Assembly (NCBI RefSeq): GCF_003286085.1 | Contig: NW_020825294.1 | Coordinates: 6,696,001-6,760,000 of the forward strand | Length of the DNA stretch: 64,000 nt | Direction of reading: 5' to 3' | From: Drosophila persimilis | Taxonomy: Eukaryota > Arthropoda > Insecta > Diptera > Drosophilidae | Part shown: positions 52,251 to 62,978 of the stretch, piece by piece | Layout of the letters: every line of letters starts with the position of its first letter | How positions within the stretch are numbered: position 1 is the stretch's first letter | The notes under the pieces: generated by a model | What the model saw: only the letters and a program-made list of their open reading frames with translations | What the model was told of the DNA's origin: nothing | The model's database searches: none | Program-made: the position numbers and the translations under genes

Positions 52251-52849
52251 CTATTTACAGAACAGGGTATCGCCAGAGAGCTCCCGATAGTATAGCAGTG
52301 GCAGCCAAGTCCAAATCACAAAAAAAGCTGTAAGAGAAAGTTCTTCTGTCAGATCCTGCAAATGCAATTGACTGCAGGCTTACGGATGAAGACGGCAAAT
52401 CTCAGTGTTCCTGATATAATATAAGAATGTTCAGTAGCTTTCCCTATAAATACGATGTAAAAAACGAGCAAAACGATTCCGCACACGAAAACTACGACGA
52501 GCCATGCCAGCACAATGTAACGATTCTTCTGTACAGGAAATAAGAATCAGATTAGTGATGTCATATGGTGCGGAAGGCATATACTTGCCAAAAACGCCCC
52601 AACCAGAAGTGCAACAGCGGCTAGACCAATCAGAATCCATATTCCGAATTCAGCTTTAATTTTCCAATCATTTTTATAAACGAACCAATCTTTTTGATCT
52701 ATGGAATAATGCACGATATGCATGGATCATTCAGATCTGAAGATCATTTACTTACCACTTACAAATTCTATAAATAGGGTGATAATTGCAAATGATATCG
52801 CACTTACTCCGGCGAGCAATGCATTATTTCTTGGGTCTTTGAAGCACAT
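52251..52849 (-). CDS. Small four-transmembrane protein, copy B (4 exons)
   Basis: Minus-strand exons, in order of translation, are 52849-52756, 52698-52589, 52528-52384 and 52327-52251. They join to 141 residues. The four hydrophobic helices match copy A (for example IWILIGLAAVALLVGAFL and YIVLAWLVVVFVCGIVLLVF). Exon 1 has the same length as in copy A (94 bp) but only about half its residues match (MCFKDPRNNALLAGVSA). Intron 2 again needs a GC donor (GCAAGT after TTG, at 52588). The tail is shorter and ends FCK. The frame is intact, with no stop or frameshift, so both copies are probably functional. Role unknown; a membrane or junction role is inferred from the four-helix layout only. Confidence 0.82.
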
Positions 52850-55528
52850 TTTGATTTCTCGACTCAAAAACAAAATAGAATAAATCAATCAACAAATTTT
52901 GAACCTGACAAAGTATGTAAAGAGAACGAGATAGAGACACCTCCATTTTCCACACAAATCTAATATACTCCCATACTTTTCTTGATTATCGGGTATGAGA
53001 AGAAGGAAAGAAATTTGAAATACGAAAGAGCAAGAAAAAGCATCGAATGGAAAGCCGAGCACAATATTAACAAAGAGAACAACGGGCGGAATAGAGGGGT
53101 ACACTAGAGGGGTTTCGAGTGGGAGAATGAGGAAGGAGTCGTTGGGGGCAGAGCCATAGCTAGATGAAAATATGACAGTAAGTTATATGCCAAAGCCAAA
53201 GTCAGGAACAGGAACGGAAGCAGAAACAGGATTTACAGAACACACAGAAAAGAAAACCAGAAAACAGACAAAGAGACAAACGGGAAACTTACAAATATAT
53301 AAATAGGAAAGGGAGAGCAAAAGCACGAATAAAGTGGAAGCGAATTTACACCGCATACTTGTATATCCTTCGTGAACAACCTACAACAGAGTGTATTATT
53401 GAGGAAACGTTCAACCGCTCATCCGAAAGTGCTGATCCAAATTTAAACATGTTCCCGAATGACAAATGGTGTGCCGGACCAGCTAGTAATATATAGATTC
53501 TTTGATCCTTGGGACCTGCATCCTTCATTTCGAAGACAATAGGGTCTTACCCTTTTCGATCCGAATGCGATACCCAATGCAAGTGTACAAGAACCTGGCA
53601 GTTTCTAGTGGCATTCGATAGTTGGGGCACGGCTGTGCCAAAAGAGAGAGGTAGATGTTTTGGTATTTGGGATGCTGGCACTCCTCTTCCTGCCCATGAT
53701 TCCGATTCTGATTCTGGTTCGGATTACACGAAAATTCATTTCAAATCAATACACATAAAGAATAAAAGGTAGCAAACCGCTGTACCCACCACCCACACAC
53801 ACGGATCAGATGGAGCTGTGGCCGAGTGGGATGGAGTGTATGTGAGTGGAGAAAAAATATGCTGCTGTGTGTGTGTGAGTGGATTGCTGACTGGCATTGG
53901 CAGCGCATAATTTAGCCCATCGCCTGTCAATTGCGACTGCAGCCTCGCAAATTCTGCATTCGATTTGCGGGTTCTGCCAGTATCTCAGGTGTCGAAACAA
54001 TGTAGAATATTTGCCATGTGCCGTGGCTGTCATAAAGTTGGCTTATGCATTGTGCAGTCGGGGAAATATGGCTCTGATCACACGATAGTCGAGGTAAGCT
54101 GATGATTTGCATGGAGTAAATGCAAATTATCTCCACAAAATAAGTGTTTTCATGCATGTGAGGAGTACACCCCAACCCTAAGCTGCTGATAACCAAAAGG
54201 ACATTTGTTATCCTTTCAACATTAGGGAATCCATGTCTAAGAAAGTCAAACTCAATTCAAAAGCTGTATTATTCACCAATTTCGATTGCTCTTCGACTCC
54301 TGCCGCCTTTCAACTCTGCTGCCATGGCCCACATTTCTTTATGAATGATAAACCCAAGCCGATACCCTCCCCAAGCCTTTCAACTTCACCAAAAGCTGAC
54401 AGCTATGCAATTGTCTCGCTCCCATCTATATATGTCTTCCTTTATATCGTTCAACAGCTCTGCGAAATCCCTAAAAACTTTTATCCCCGCAAAAAGCAAA
54501 ACACAAAAATCCCTTTAATATGTTGGATAAACTTTTGCTGCTGTTGTTGCCCCGCCCTGCCCCCTCCCGGTGGAATAACATTGTAATTCCGGGAAAAATA
54601 CCAACTAAAAGAACAACCTCGGCAGCGGCCAAAGTTGTCTGCTATGACACCTGCCCATGGCAGGCAGACACGGAGGTTGCTCATACGCCGTGTGAGCCCG
54701 GGACGAAACTCAACCTCAGCAGCCCACAACCGATGCGAATTAATTAGCTTTATTCTGCAAGTTTTGCTGCTATCTCAGCCTTTATCCATCGATTTTCATT
54801 GGCTGAGCAGGAGGGACGGGGGAGGGCTAGGGATGGTGGCCTCAATTTTAAAGCTGCCACAAAATCAGTTTTCTCCCTGGGCCAAAAGATTCGGGTTTTC
54901 AGAGTCTTAATGAAAACTCACGACGCAGCTACAGAAACCGCAACAGCACTTACACACACACAGATAGAGCTCCACACACACATATATCAAATCATTTAAA
55001 ATTGTACAGCCATGAACAGCATGCCCGCCCCCTCCATCACACACACGCACCCACACACACATAAGAGAAGAGAAGAGGAAACGGAAATTGTTGCTAAAAA
55101 TGCGAAGCGTAAAAATGCAGCGTACGTGCAAAATGCACCGCAAGCAGTTGACTTGCGGGGACGTGGCAGGGGGACGGTTGAAGGCCGAAGCCTGATAGGG
55201 GGCGTGAGAGGGGGAGGGGGAGGGGGGCAAGGGCCTTGCAGGTAAGTCATGTTGGTCCCCGTCGTGGAAAAGCCAACAAACCTTGGCTCAAAGTTTTCAA
55301 TGTGCGCGTAGAGCGAAAACAAAAGATTTTTTATTGAATTTTGAAATGTTGCGATGAGGTGAAGGCCCCATCGCCCCCTCCTGCCACCTTCCCCTCCTCC
55401 ATACAGGAGCCACACACACAGGTGTGTAGGTGTACAGTGTGTGGTTCTATAGAAGTCTGAGGATGAACGAGTGCTGTTCAGGTATACGCTTACAGGTGTT
55501 TGTATGGCTGTTTATTAGAGTTGAGTGA

Positions 55529-55780
55529 AAAAGCCGCGACTGTCACGCTGCATTTGCTGCAAGGAGCAGAAGGAGCCCAACCAGAGGCAACCGAAAGAAA
55601 ATCGGCAGCAGCAGCACGGAGAATACCTTCGCCAGGGACCTCCAGTGGGAGTCAGAAGGAAGGAATCCAAGGGGGTTCCGGGACCAAAGCCGGCACGTGC
55701 TCAAAGGCAGCACCACGGACAGGGTGGCAGGGACTCCGCTGCTCTGGTGCTCCGCTGGGGATTGCAGATTTTCCACATCG
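55529..55780 (+). other. Candidate exon with a disordered, basic protein frame
   Basis: Two plus-strand frames stay open. One reads KKPRLSRCICCKEQKEP and is then Gln/Arg/Pro-rich; the other reads LSEKAATVTLHLLQGAEGAQ and is then Gly/Ser-rich. A TTATTAG just upstream (about 55519) could be a splice acceptor. GC-rich third positions hint at coding, but neither frame has an ATG in a good position or a known domain. Confidence 0.25.
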
Positions 55781-58700
55781 CAAGTGCGATCAAAGTTTAG
55801 CGCGGATATTTTAAAGCTTGTCAAAAACGCGTTGCCATAAATAAACGTGGCAGGCTAAAGACTCCTCCGCAAAATGTCCTGGCAGGAGCGCCCGCTTTAG
55901 GGGAAAACATTTGGCAGATGTTTTCAGGTAAATAACACTTAACGGAAATGGTTTCCACCTTCGGCTAGCTGACCTCAGGCATTGAAACGACCAAACATCT
56001 TTCAGCTGTCAGCATGGTGGGTGGCCTGGGTGCAACGTTCTGTGAATGTAATGGAAATGAGGGAATTTAAATTCCTGCGAAGCATTCAAGTGCAAGTCGA
56101 GTACATTTGAGAGCTGGAGGTAACATTTTAAATATTTATTTATCGATTTCTAAAGCCAAGGAGGGAGTTTGGGCAAAATCTGAGTACAATTAATAATAAT
56201 TATGAATCAAAATACCACTCGAGAGACCTCAAATTGGATGGTTTCTTCGAAAACTTATGCTAGAGGGCATATGGTTACACATTTTCCTGATCATTAATAG
56301 CTATTGATTATATTGCCATTCAAAGATTGCGCCGTACCTACACTAATCCTCCCATCCTCCCACATAATCAAATCGAACTTTTTGCCAATCGCAAACTAAG
56401 GTGCATGTTTTTTGGGCCGCCCCCCAATGAATGAGCGACCAAGAAATGTCCTGCCAAATTAAATGATTACCTCGAGAAGATTTTGAGATTTCTTTTCATG
56501 GGACATACACTCGCCGCCCGCCCCAGGGCAAGGAGTCACAATTAAGCCTTTAGTCAATCACCTTTGCTCCCTTCCCGGCCCAAACGTGATTACATAAATC
56601 CCAAAGAGGACAAAAAAGATTCCAAGGGAATGAGGCGGACCTTTTTTTTGATTATGATTGGAACACATGGGCGACACAGGGTTTGGGGGGTAGGGGAGGG
56701 GAGGGGCTGACTCAATAAGGCTAAAAGCCAGCGACGAGGACGCCACGAGGTCCTTGGGTATTAGGCTAATTGTCGGACCAAGCTGAAAAGATATCCGAAC
56801 CGGATTGAATCTGTGGAGTGGACGTGGACCCCGACCGAGTGGAGTGGAGTGGAGTGGAATGGCTGCAGAGCTTCTCGACTCATGTCAATGCCAAGCCAAG
56901 TTTAATCAACGTTCCGCAGACTTTTTTCTCGCTCTCTGTTATCCCTCTGAATAGTTTTTTCCATACCCTTTACGAGAGGGTATTCCACACAATGCCAGAT
57001 CTAAACTTTTCAGTTTACTGAGTTTTTAAACCAAAATATTCCCTAAAGGAATCTGTTTTCTAAAAGATGGGCTACTTTTTATAAACTTAAGTTTATTAGA
57101 TTATTTTTGATAGTTTTTTGAAGTAGAGTTTGAGGCAACGATCGGTTTGGGCAGAGTATGCAAACCTTCAGTTTGGTAAAAACTAGTCGCCCCTCTCTTG
57201 TTTTTTATATGCATGTATATGCTGCCTGATGTTGGCAAATTAATTCAGGAAATTCAATAAAAACAAGCAGCAAAACATGGCAAACAAAACTCGTCGAGTC
57301 GTCGAGAATGTGCCCCCGATGCTCGCTGCTCCGTGCAATCAAAGAGTGCATAGATAAATCACCCGGCTAAAACCCAGAGGATGGCGATGGGGACGGCGAT
57401 GGTAGGGGGTTAAAAAACACGGCCAAAATGTCAATGCAAATTTAATGGCTGACAATTTATATGCATGCCAAGTGACTTTTGGCCAACTACTGAACTTTGT
57501 GTGAATGTGAAAGCAGCCGTGGAACGGGGGACAGTTTGGGGCAAGGATAAAAAGCAGGAGACATGGCCCTGGCAACGGTGGCGGGGAGGGGAGCGACAGG
57601 GCTTGCTCTAGTGCAGGGGAAAAAAGTTCCGAAGGTGCCAAGTGGCTGTCAAACTTTTGCCAGGGAGCCGGGGAGCCGGCGAGAGAGTTTTCCCCCAAAA
57701 TCGAATCGTATCGAAATGCGAAATCGAATGAAATTCCACTACGTCGTCGTCCTGTGGGCTTGTCCTGTTCGTTCTTCTTCTGCTGTTGCTGTTGCTGTTG
57801 CCGTGGCTCATAAATTAAGCCAACGCATTGGTGGCTCCCTTCCTGCCCCTCTTCCTCCGCCTCCAAGAATTTTTCCACCATTACAACATTAACGGTTTAT
57901 TTATGCCGCCGCCGACATTTAAAATGCATTTCCTGTGCCCAGGTTGTGCCCCAAGATGGAAGGAGAGAGAGAACGAGAAATGGCAAAAGAGATGGCCAGG
58001 AAGTGGAGGAAGGTTAAAGCGGAAAGGGCCACCGGGTGACAGGAAGGCGGGACGACGGGACGACAGAATATACAGGAATAACTTTAAGTCGTGTATTTAT
58101 AACGCACCTGAAGAACTTTATGGCGACGCATCGGGCGCATAAATACCGAAAGGTGTCGACATGACTCAGGGCCCGATCAGAGAGTCGCAGCCAGGAATGA
58201 GAGGGTTTAAAGAGCGGCTATAGTCCTAGGACAAGCGAGAAACTTTGGCTATAACAGATGCCTGCAGTTGGCAAAAAGAAGATAAAAAGAGAATAACCCA
58301 CCTGTAAAAAAAGGCGTTGAATGGTAAAATAAGAGACTCCTCTCCTCGTAAATATTACAATTACTAAAACTGAAAATTAACCCCCAGAAAAAGACCTTTT
58401 CATTTGGCTTTAAAAATGTTTACCAATCAATCGGAAATTTTAAAAAAATAAATTATTTTTTCCCTTTATTTTACCATTAAAACGAAAAAAGTAGATTTAA
58501 ATATATTTCATATTTAAAAAAAATATATTTAAAATCTAAATTAAATATTTTCAAATATATTTCTTACAAATTTAATGCATTACATTTGTTTTAGAGTGTT
58601 TTTTAAAGAGAAGTCATTTACTCTATATTTAAATCAAAGTGAATTGTATTTAAATTACATATTTAGTTAATTTGTTTCTATTCCACTCTAGGATTCCCGA

Positions 58701-60084
58701 CCGTATAAATGAATATTCCAGAAGGCTAAAAGGGATATACTATCAGAAGTATTTAAGGTATGTATACAGTAGTATTCAGTCAGTGCAAATGTACTCAAGA
58801 ATTAACTAAATTTTAAGGTCTCGACCAGACCCTGACCCTCCTCTGCCAAATGGAAACAATTTAACAGCATGGCCAAAGAAGCCGGATAAAATCTAAGGGT
58901 AAGTGTATTTAGTAAGAAAAAGTGAAATTATGAGGGTTTAAGCGGCTTTAAGGCAACAATGAGGCTTCCATAAATGAGTTGGCTCAAAGGGGTGTTGGGT
59001 CATCAGACCCATAACGCTTAAGACGCTCATAAAGAGGTTAATTAGGATAGGAGCCCTTAAGTATGATTAAAAAACTGTAGATTAAAGTATGCTAAAAGCT
59101 GTGCTCATGAATACCTATTGAGTTTCATGGGAAATATTCCAATACCTATATTTCAACTATACTTATAACCACAAGAATCTTGAGATTAGACCACAAAACT
59201 GTAGAATTTTTTATTCATATGTACTTCTCTTATATTTTAATAAATTACTCGAAGACTTGTCGAAGACTTTTGGTTTCAAATCGATTCTGAACACTTGGGC
59301 CTCTAAATCTATGAAAATAGTAGTTCCCATTGAAATATTGTAAAGAACAAGCGGGCCAGCGGACCTGAGTGATTCATTGATTGTCAACAGATGGTAGAAT
59401 ATATTTCTTACACTCGATTGGCCGTTCTCTTCCGTCCGACCAACCGCCAATGCGGTCATCCACAACCACTTCCCATTTCCCTATCCGTGAAGCGTTTTGT
59501 GGTCGGAATCCCTTTTGTTGTTATCAATCAACCAAATACAAGACACTCACAAGTGACCAATAAATTATTAATTAAGTTTGAAATCAAACAAGCAAGCAGC
59601 GATGATTGATAGGGACAGGCAAAAGCCGGGGGAGGAAGAGGCTAGAGCCCCCCGAAATCCATCATTCGTCAATAGTAAAATTTAACCGATGGCAAGCCAA
59701 TTGGATCCACTGTGCCACCGTGCCACTCGAGTCTCTGGGTAACTGGAAATTGGTTCGGTCTTGCAATGGGCCACGTAACAAAAGTCGCTTGTTTTGGCCA
59801 ACAACAGTAGCATTTGGTCGAACGACAAGAAGAAAAAACCTCCCAAACCGCAAGAAGTTGGCCAGCTCGAAGGGTTTGTTTTTTGCAGTTGCGAACAACG
59901 TTATGCACTTAGAGGAAAAACAAAAGACACAGAAACAGGGAAACAAAATCCAAATCTAAGAAAAAAAACTAATAAGAATGGTGCAGCTATTGAATGCGAC
60001 TAGAAGATACCCCGCAAGGTGTACGAATTGTAGGGTTAGAGTGGAGCTCAGAGAAACGTGCCCATCATAATATTAATAAAAAGT

Positions 60085-60465
60085 AAATTAAATAAAATTC
60101 ACATTAATTTAAACATAAATGTAAAAAAAAGTCAGAAACATAATATAAAGTACTTTAAAAAAAATTAAAAAAAATAGCAAATTAAATAAAATTCACATTA
60201 ATTTAAACATAAATGTAAAAAAACGTCTGAAATAAAATATTAAATACTTTAAAATACAAATAAAAAAAATAGCAAATTAAATAAAATTCACATTAATTTA
60301 AACATAAATGTAAAAAAAGTGTGAAACAAAATATAAAGTACTCTAAAATACAAATTAAAAAAAATAGTAAATTAATTAAAATTCACATTAATTTAAAGAT
60401 AAATGTATAAAAAGTCAGAAACAAAATTCAAAATATTTTAAAATAAAAATATAATATATTCAATT
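60085..60465. repeat. Four tandem AT-rich units of about 95 bp
   Basis: AAATTAA-TAAAATTCACATT starts at 60085, 60178, 60274 and 60369, giving spacings of 93, 96 and 95 bp. Each unit continues with TTTAAACATAAATGTA, AAAA and GT-GAAACA-AAT. Units are about 85-90% alike by eye. Confidence 0.9.
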
Positions 60466-61033
60466 TGTATTTTAACTGGTTTATTTTAATATTAAAATTA
60501 TTTACATTAATGGAGCAAATTAGCTTCTAAATCTTGGTGTAAATACTAAAATGTTAGTGCTTTCTCCTCTGACTGTACTTGACGACTGTAGACGAAAATA
60601 TTCTAAAGGACTTTTAGACTCAGAGATAGTCTATAGAGATAGTCAGATATAGTTTATATCTAATTATCTAAATAGTTAGAAATGAAATGTCATAAGTTTC
60701 CGATTTTTTATAAATTGCTATTGAATGGCGTTCGATTCCGTGGTGACCCCGATTCTCTGAATTAATAATGCGCCGAAAATTGTTGACATAATTAAAGAAA
60801 TCTTTGGCATATTAAATTTACCTGCTACCCAAAAATCAAGCCGTACAAACCGGAACAGTCGATTGTTACACATCCCTCCACGAAACAACATACCCATTGG
60901 AGCCCACGAGTACCCTCTATTAAAAGAAATACACAGAAACAAAAACCAAATAAAGAGAGAAAAGACAAAAAAAGGGACAGAAAAGTTGGCAAATCAGCCG
61001 CAAACTGGGCGAAAGAGAGGGAAGGGCAGAGCT

Positions 61034-61042
61034 TAGATAAAA
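61034..61042 (+). promoter_or_regulatory. TATA-like element upstream of the Lys/His-rich secreted protein gene
   Basis: TAGATAAAA lies about 175 bp before the start codon in otherwise GC-rich DNA. A start of transcription about 30 bp downstream would leave a leader of about 150 bp. This is a weak match and a positional inference. Confidence 0.3.
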
Positions 61043-61213
61043 ACCTCCAACGGCTCGAGGCGAGACCAGCAGACGGCGATAAGCGGGCGTGGCAGCAGCA
61101 TCAGTGGCAGGCAGCATTAGTAGAAGGAGCATCAGCATCAGCATCGGCCAGCGAGGAGCTCAGAAGGATAAAGACAGGCAGAGTGGCAGAGAAAGACACA
61201 CCCGGAGTCAGCT

Positions 61214-62059
61214 ATGTGGCCGTCGTGGCACGGAATATCCCTGCTGGGGCTTCTGGTGGCAGCCGCTTTGGCTCTGCACCGCACCCCGGACCAGGCCATG
61301 GCCATAACCTCTCCTCTGGTGGGGCAGGACTTGGTCGACTTTCAGCCCTATTTCCAGGAGCAGGATCAGGATCAACTGGTGGCCGCCTCCAAGAAGCACG
61401 AGGAGCACGAGGAGGGCGGCGAGGAGGAGTCCGGCGAGGAGCAGCATAGCGAGCACTACAAGAAGCACGGTGGCAAGAGCAAGAAGGAACACAAGCACGG
61501 CGAAAAGTCGGAGAAGGGCGAGAAGGGCCACCACGACAAGGAGGGCAAGAAAGGCGAGCACAGCGAGGAGGAGGGCCACGAGAAGAAGCACAAGCACTCG
61601 GAGTCCCACCACAAGAAGAAGAAGAAGGGCGATAAGGGGGAGAAGGGCAGCGAGTTCGAGGATCACGGCTCCTACAAAAAGGGCCACTCCATCAAGGGCA
61701 AGCACAACGTCCACAAGCTCAACGAGGACAAGAAGGAGAAGAAGTACTACGACGAGGATCATGTGGAGGGCGGCGAGGAAAAGCACGGCAGCTTCGAGGA
61801 GGCCAAGAAGCACAAGAAGGGCAGCAGCCACAAGAAGGGGGAGCACAAGAAGGGCGGGCACGAGGAGCACCACGGCAAGAAGGGGCACTCCAAGAAGGGA
61901 CACAAGAAGAAGGGCCACAAGGGCCACAAGAAGAAGCACGAGGACTCCAAGAAATGGGGCCACAAAAAGGAGCAGGGCAAGAAGGGCAGCGCCGAGCACA
62001 AGAAGAAGTGGCACAAGTCCTCCAAGAAAAGCAGCGAACACGATCACGGACATCACTGA
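61214..62059 (+). CDS. Secreted Lys/His/Glu/Gly-rich low-complexity protein
   Basis: A single exon encodes 281 residues. The first 20 or so residues (WHGISLLGLLVAAALALH) form a signal peptide. A short conventional segment follows (about 25-58: ITSPLVGQDLVDFQPYFQEQ). From about residue 59 to the end the chain is almost only Lys, His, Gly, Glu, Ser and Asp, in degenerate KKGHKK / KHGEK / EEHEE repeats, with no cysteine. This recalls arthropod extracellular or cuticle-associated proteins of the DUF4786 kind; that is a resemblance, not a demonstrated match. The high charge and many histidines suggest metal binding, ionic gelation or matrix filling (inference). The start is the first ATG of the frame and places the signal peptide correctly. 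AATAAA follows at 62119. Strong AAG/CAC/GAG codon bias makes long artefact frames on both strands. Confidence 0.88.
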   Translation: MWPSWHGISLLGLLVAAALALHRTPDQAMAITSPLVGQDLVDFQPYFQEQDQDQLVAASKKHEEHEEGGEEESGEEQHSEHYKKHGGKSKKEHKHGEKSEKGEKGHHDKEGKKGEHSEEEGHEKKHKHSESHHKKKKKGDKGEKGSEFEDHGSYKKGHSIKGKHNVHKLNEDKKEKKYYDEDHVEGGEEKHGSFEEAKKHKKGSSHKKGEHKKGGHEEHHGKKGHSKKGHKKKGHKGHKKKHEDSKKWGHKKEQGKKGSAEHKKKWHKSSKKSSEHDHGHH

Positions 62060-62118
62060 GCCAAGACTGGAGCATGCATTGTGGCGCGTCCTTCCTTTTT
62101 CCATGATATTTTTTAGGT

Positions 62119-62124
62119 AATAAA
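62119..62124 (+). terminator. Poly(A) signal of the Lys/His-rich protein gene
   Basis: AATAAA 60 bp after the stop codon, followed by a CA-rich stretch. Confidence 0.7.
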
Positions 62125-62487
62125 CACACACACACAAATCAGACCCAGTAAAGAACCTCTTTACGTACTACAGATATTCCAGTACAGGTTTACATAAAGA
62201 TCTAAGGATTTTGTTATTAAAAGAGAACAGCAGGAGCACCCAAAAGGTGCCAAAGATCCAAGATCTTTCGGGCCCGATGATAGCACGCTACGATTTTTCA
62301 CCGAAAAGAGTCTTCCGATTTGAGTAATCACTTCATGGGGCTACGGATTGATTGCTTCAATCAACTCTGCGAAATATAATAGATTTTCCGCGAAAGCCTT
62401 GCCAATAAATCAAGCGTCTTTAAAGGGAGAGTGGCCCTCAAAGCCAGAGGTCGCGGCAAGCCTTCTCTTCTAGAGCCTTCATTCTTC

Positions 62488-62978
62488 ATGATTGCCACTG
62501 TTTCATGGCGTAAGTTCAGTTCTGCTGTTAGTCCCGAATTGCTCTTCTTTCCACAGCTAATACTGCATTTCCTGTGACTCCTCTGACCTGGCCAAGTCAC
62601 ACTGCGCCCCGCGGCTCTCTTTTGATAAAGTGTCTCATGGAATCCTCAGCACATAGGGATGTTGTTCCGCGAAGTATGCCGTGGAAGTACTGCTTGTATA
62701 AGAGCTCATCCCCAATCCAGCCCCGCTCTGACCACTGTGATGAAGGATGGCAAGCAGCGGACTCTCTACAGTCCACAGTAAAGAGTATTGAGGAGGCCAC
62801 CAGGAAAAACCTTACAGAATTCCTTGGCGAATTGGGACTGAAGGATGGACTGACGGTCACCGATCCCACCTCCCCACCTCCAATGCCCAAAGACAGTGGT
62901 GCGTTTGTTCTCCTCTTCGCGCTTCTTAAGATCCACCTCTACGCCTCTATTCATTCCGGGAGTGTTTGTGGAAATTGA
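62488..62978 (+). CDS. Predicted small two-exon gene, function unknown
   Basis: Exon 1 (62488-62509) gives MIATVSW and ends at a strong GTAAGT donor. A 47-bp intron ends in TTTCCACAG, and exon 2 starts at 62557. The phases match, giving about 147 residues to the TGA at 62976-62978. Exon 2 is coding-like: DVVPRSMPWKYCLYKSSSPI, a stretch predicted helical (STVKSIEEATRKNLTEFLGE), then a proline-rich part. The last 27 residues (hydrophobic, after MPKDSG) are less convincing. A GT near 62900 could instead be a donor to an exon I did not find. The intron is shorter than most in Drosophila. The opposite strand is also open for part of this stretch. I recognise no family, signal peptide or clear domain. 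Confidence 0.5.

Larger units (their letters stand above)
51990..52934 (-). repeat. Right arm of the large inverted duplication
   Basis: Reverse complement of the left arm at 46438-47474, slightly shorter because of small deletions in introns, exons 2-4 and flanks. The 3' modules of both arms face the spacer. Confidence 0.9.
52935..61213. other. Non-coding region right of the inverted duplication
   Basis: No complete gene is supportable. It holds a candidate exon at 55529-55780, AT-rich DNA at 58.3-58.7 kb, a 95-bp tandem array at 60085-60465, and scattered scraps with the ATACCCT...GAGGGTAT words of interspersed repeats (for example 56964-56981). The frame at 57339-57881 on the minus strand has no recognisable domain. 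Confidence 0.55.

Noticed and set aside
36170..53460. Similarity between about 36209-36245 and 53412-53450 (CCGCTCAT-CGAAAGTG-TGAT)
   Set aside because: The shared stretch is only about 22 bp plus a short AAACATG word. That is too little to call a repeat family.
57339..57881. A 180-residue minus-strand frame with a Gln run
   Set aside because: No start context, splice partners or domain. The Gln run comes from a CTG/GTT repeat at about 57778-57800.
61208..62137. A 309-residue frame on the minus strand and an Arg-rich 216-residue plus frame (61470-62120) overlapping the secreted protein gene
   Set aside because: They arise from the AAG/CAC/GAG codon bias of the real gene. Their products (poly-Leu/Val and poly-Arg/Thr) have no independent support such as a start context, poly(A) signal or domain.
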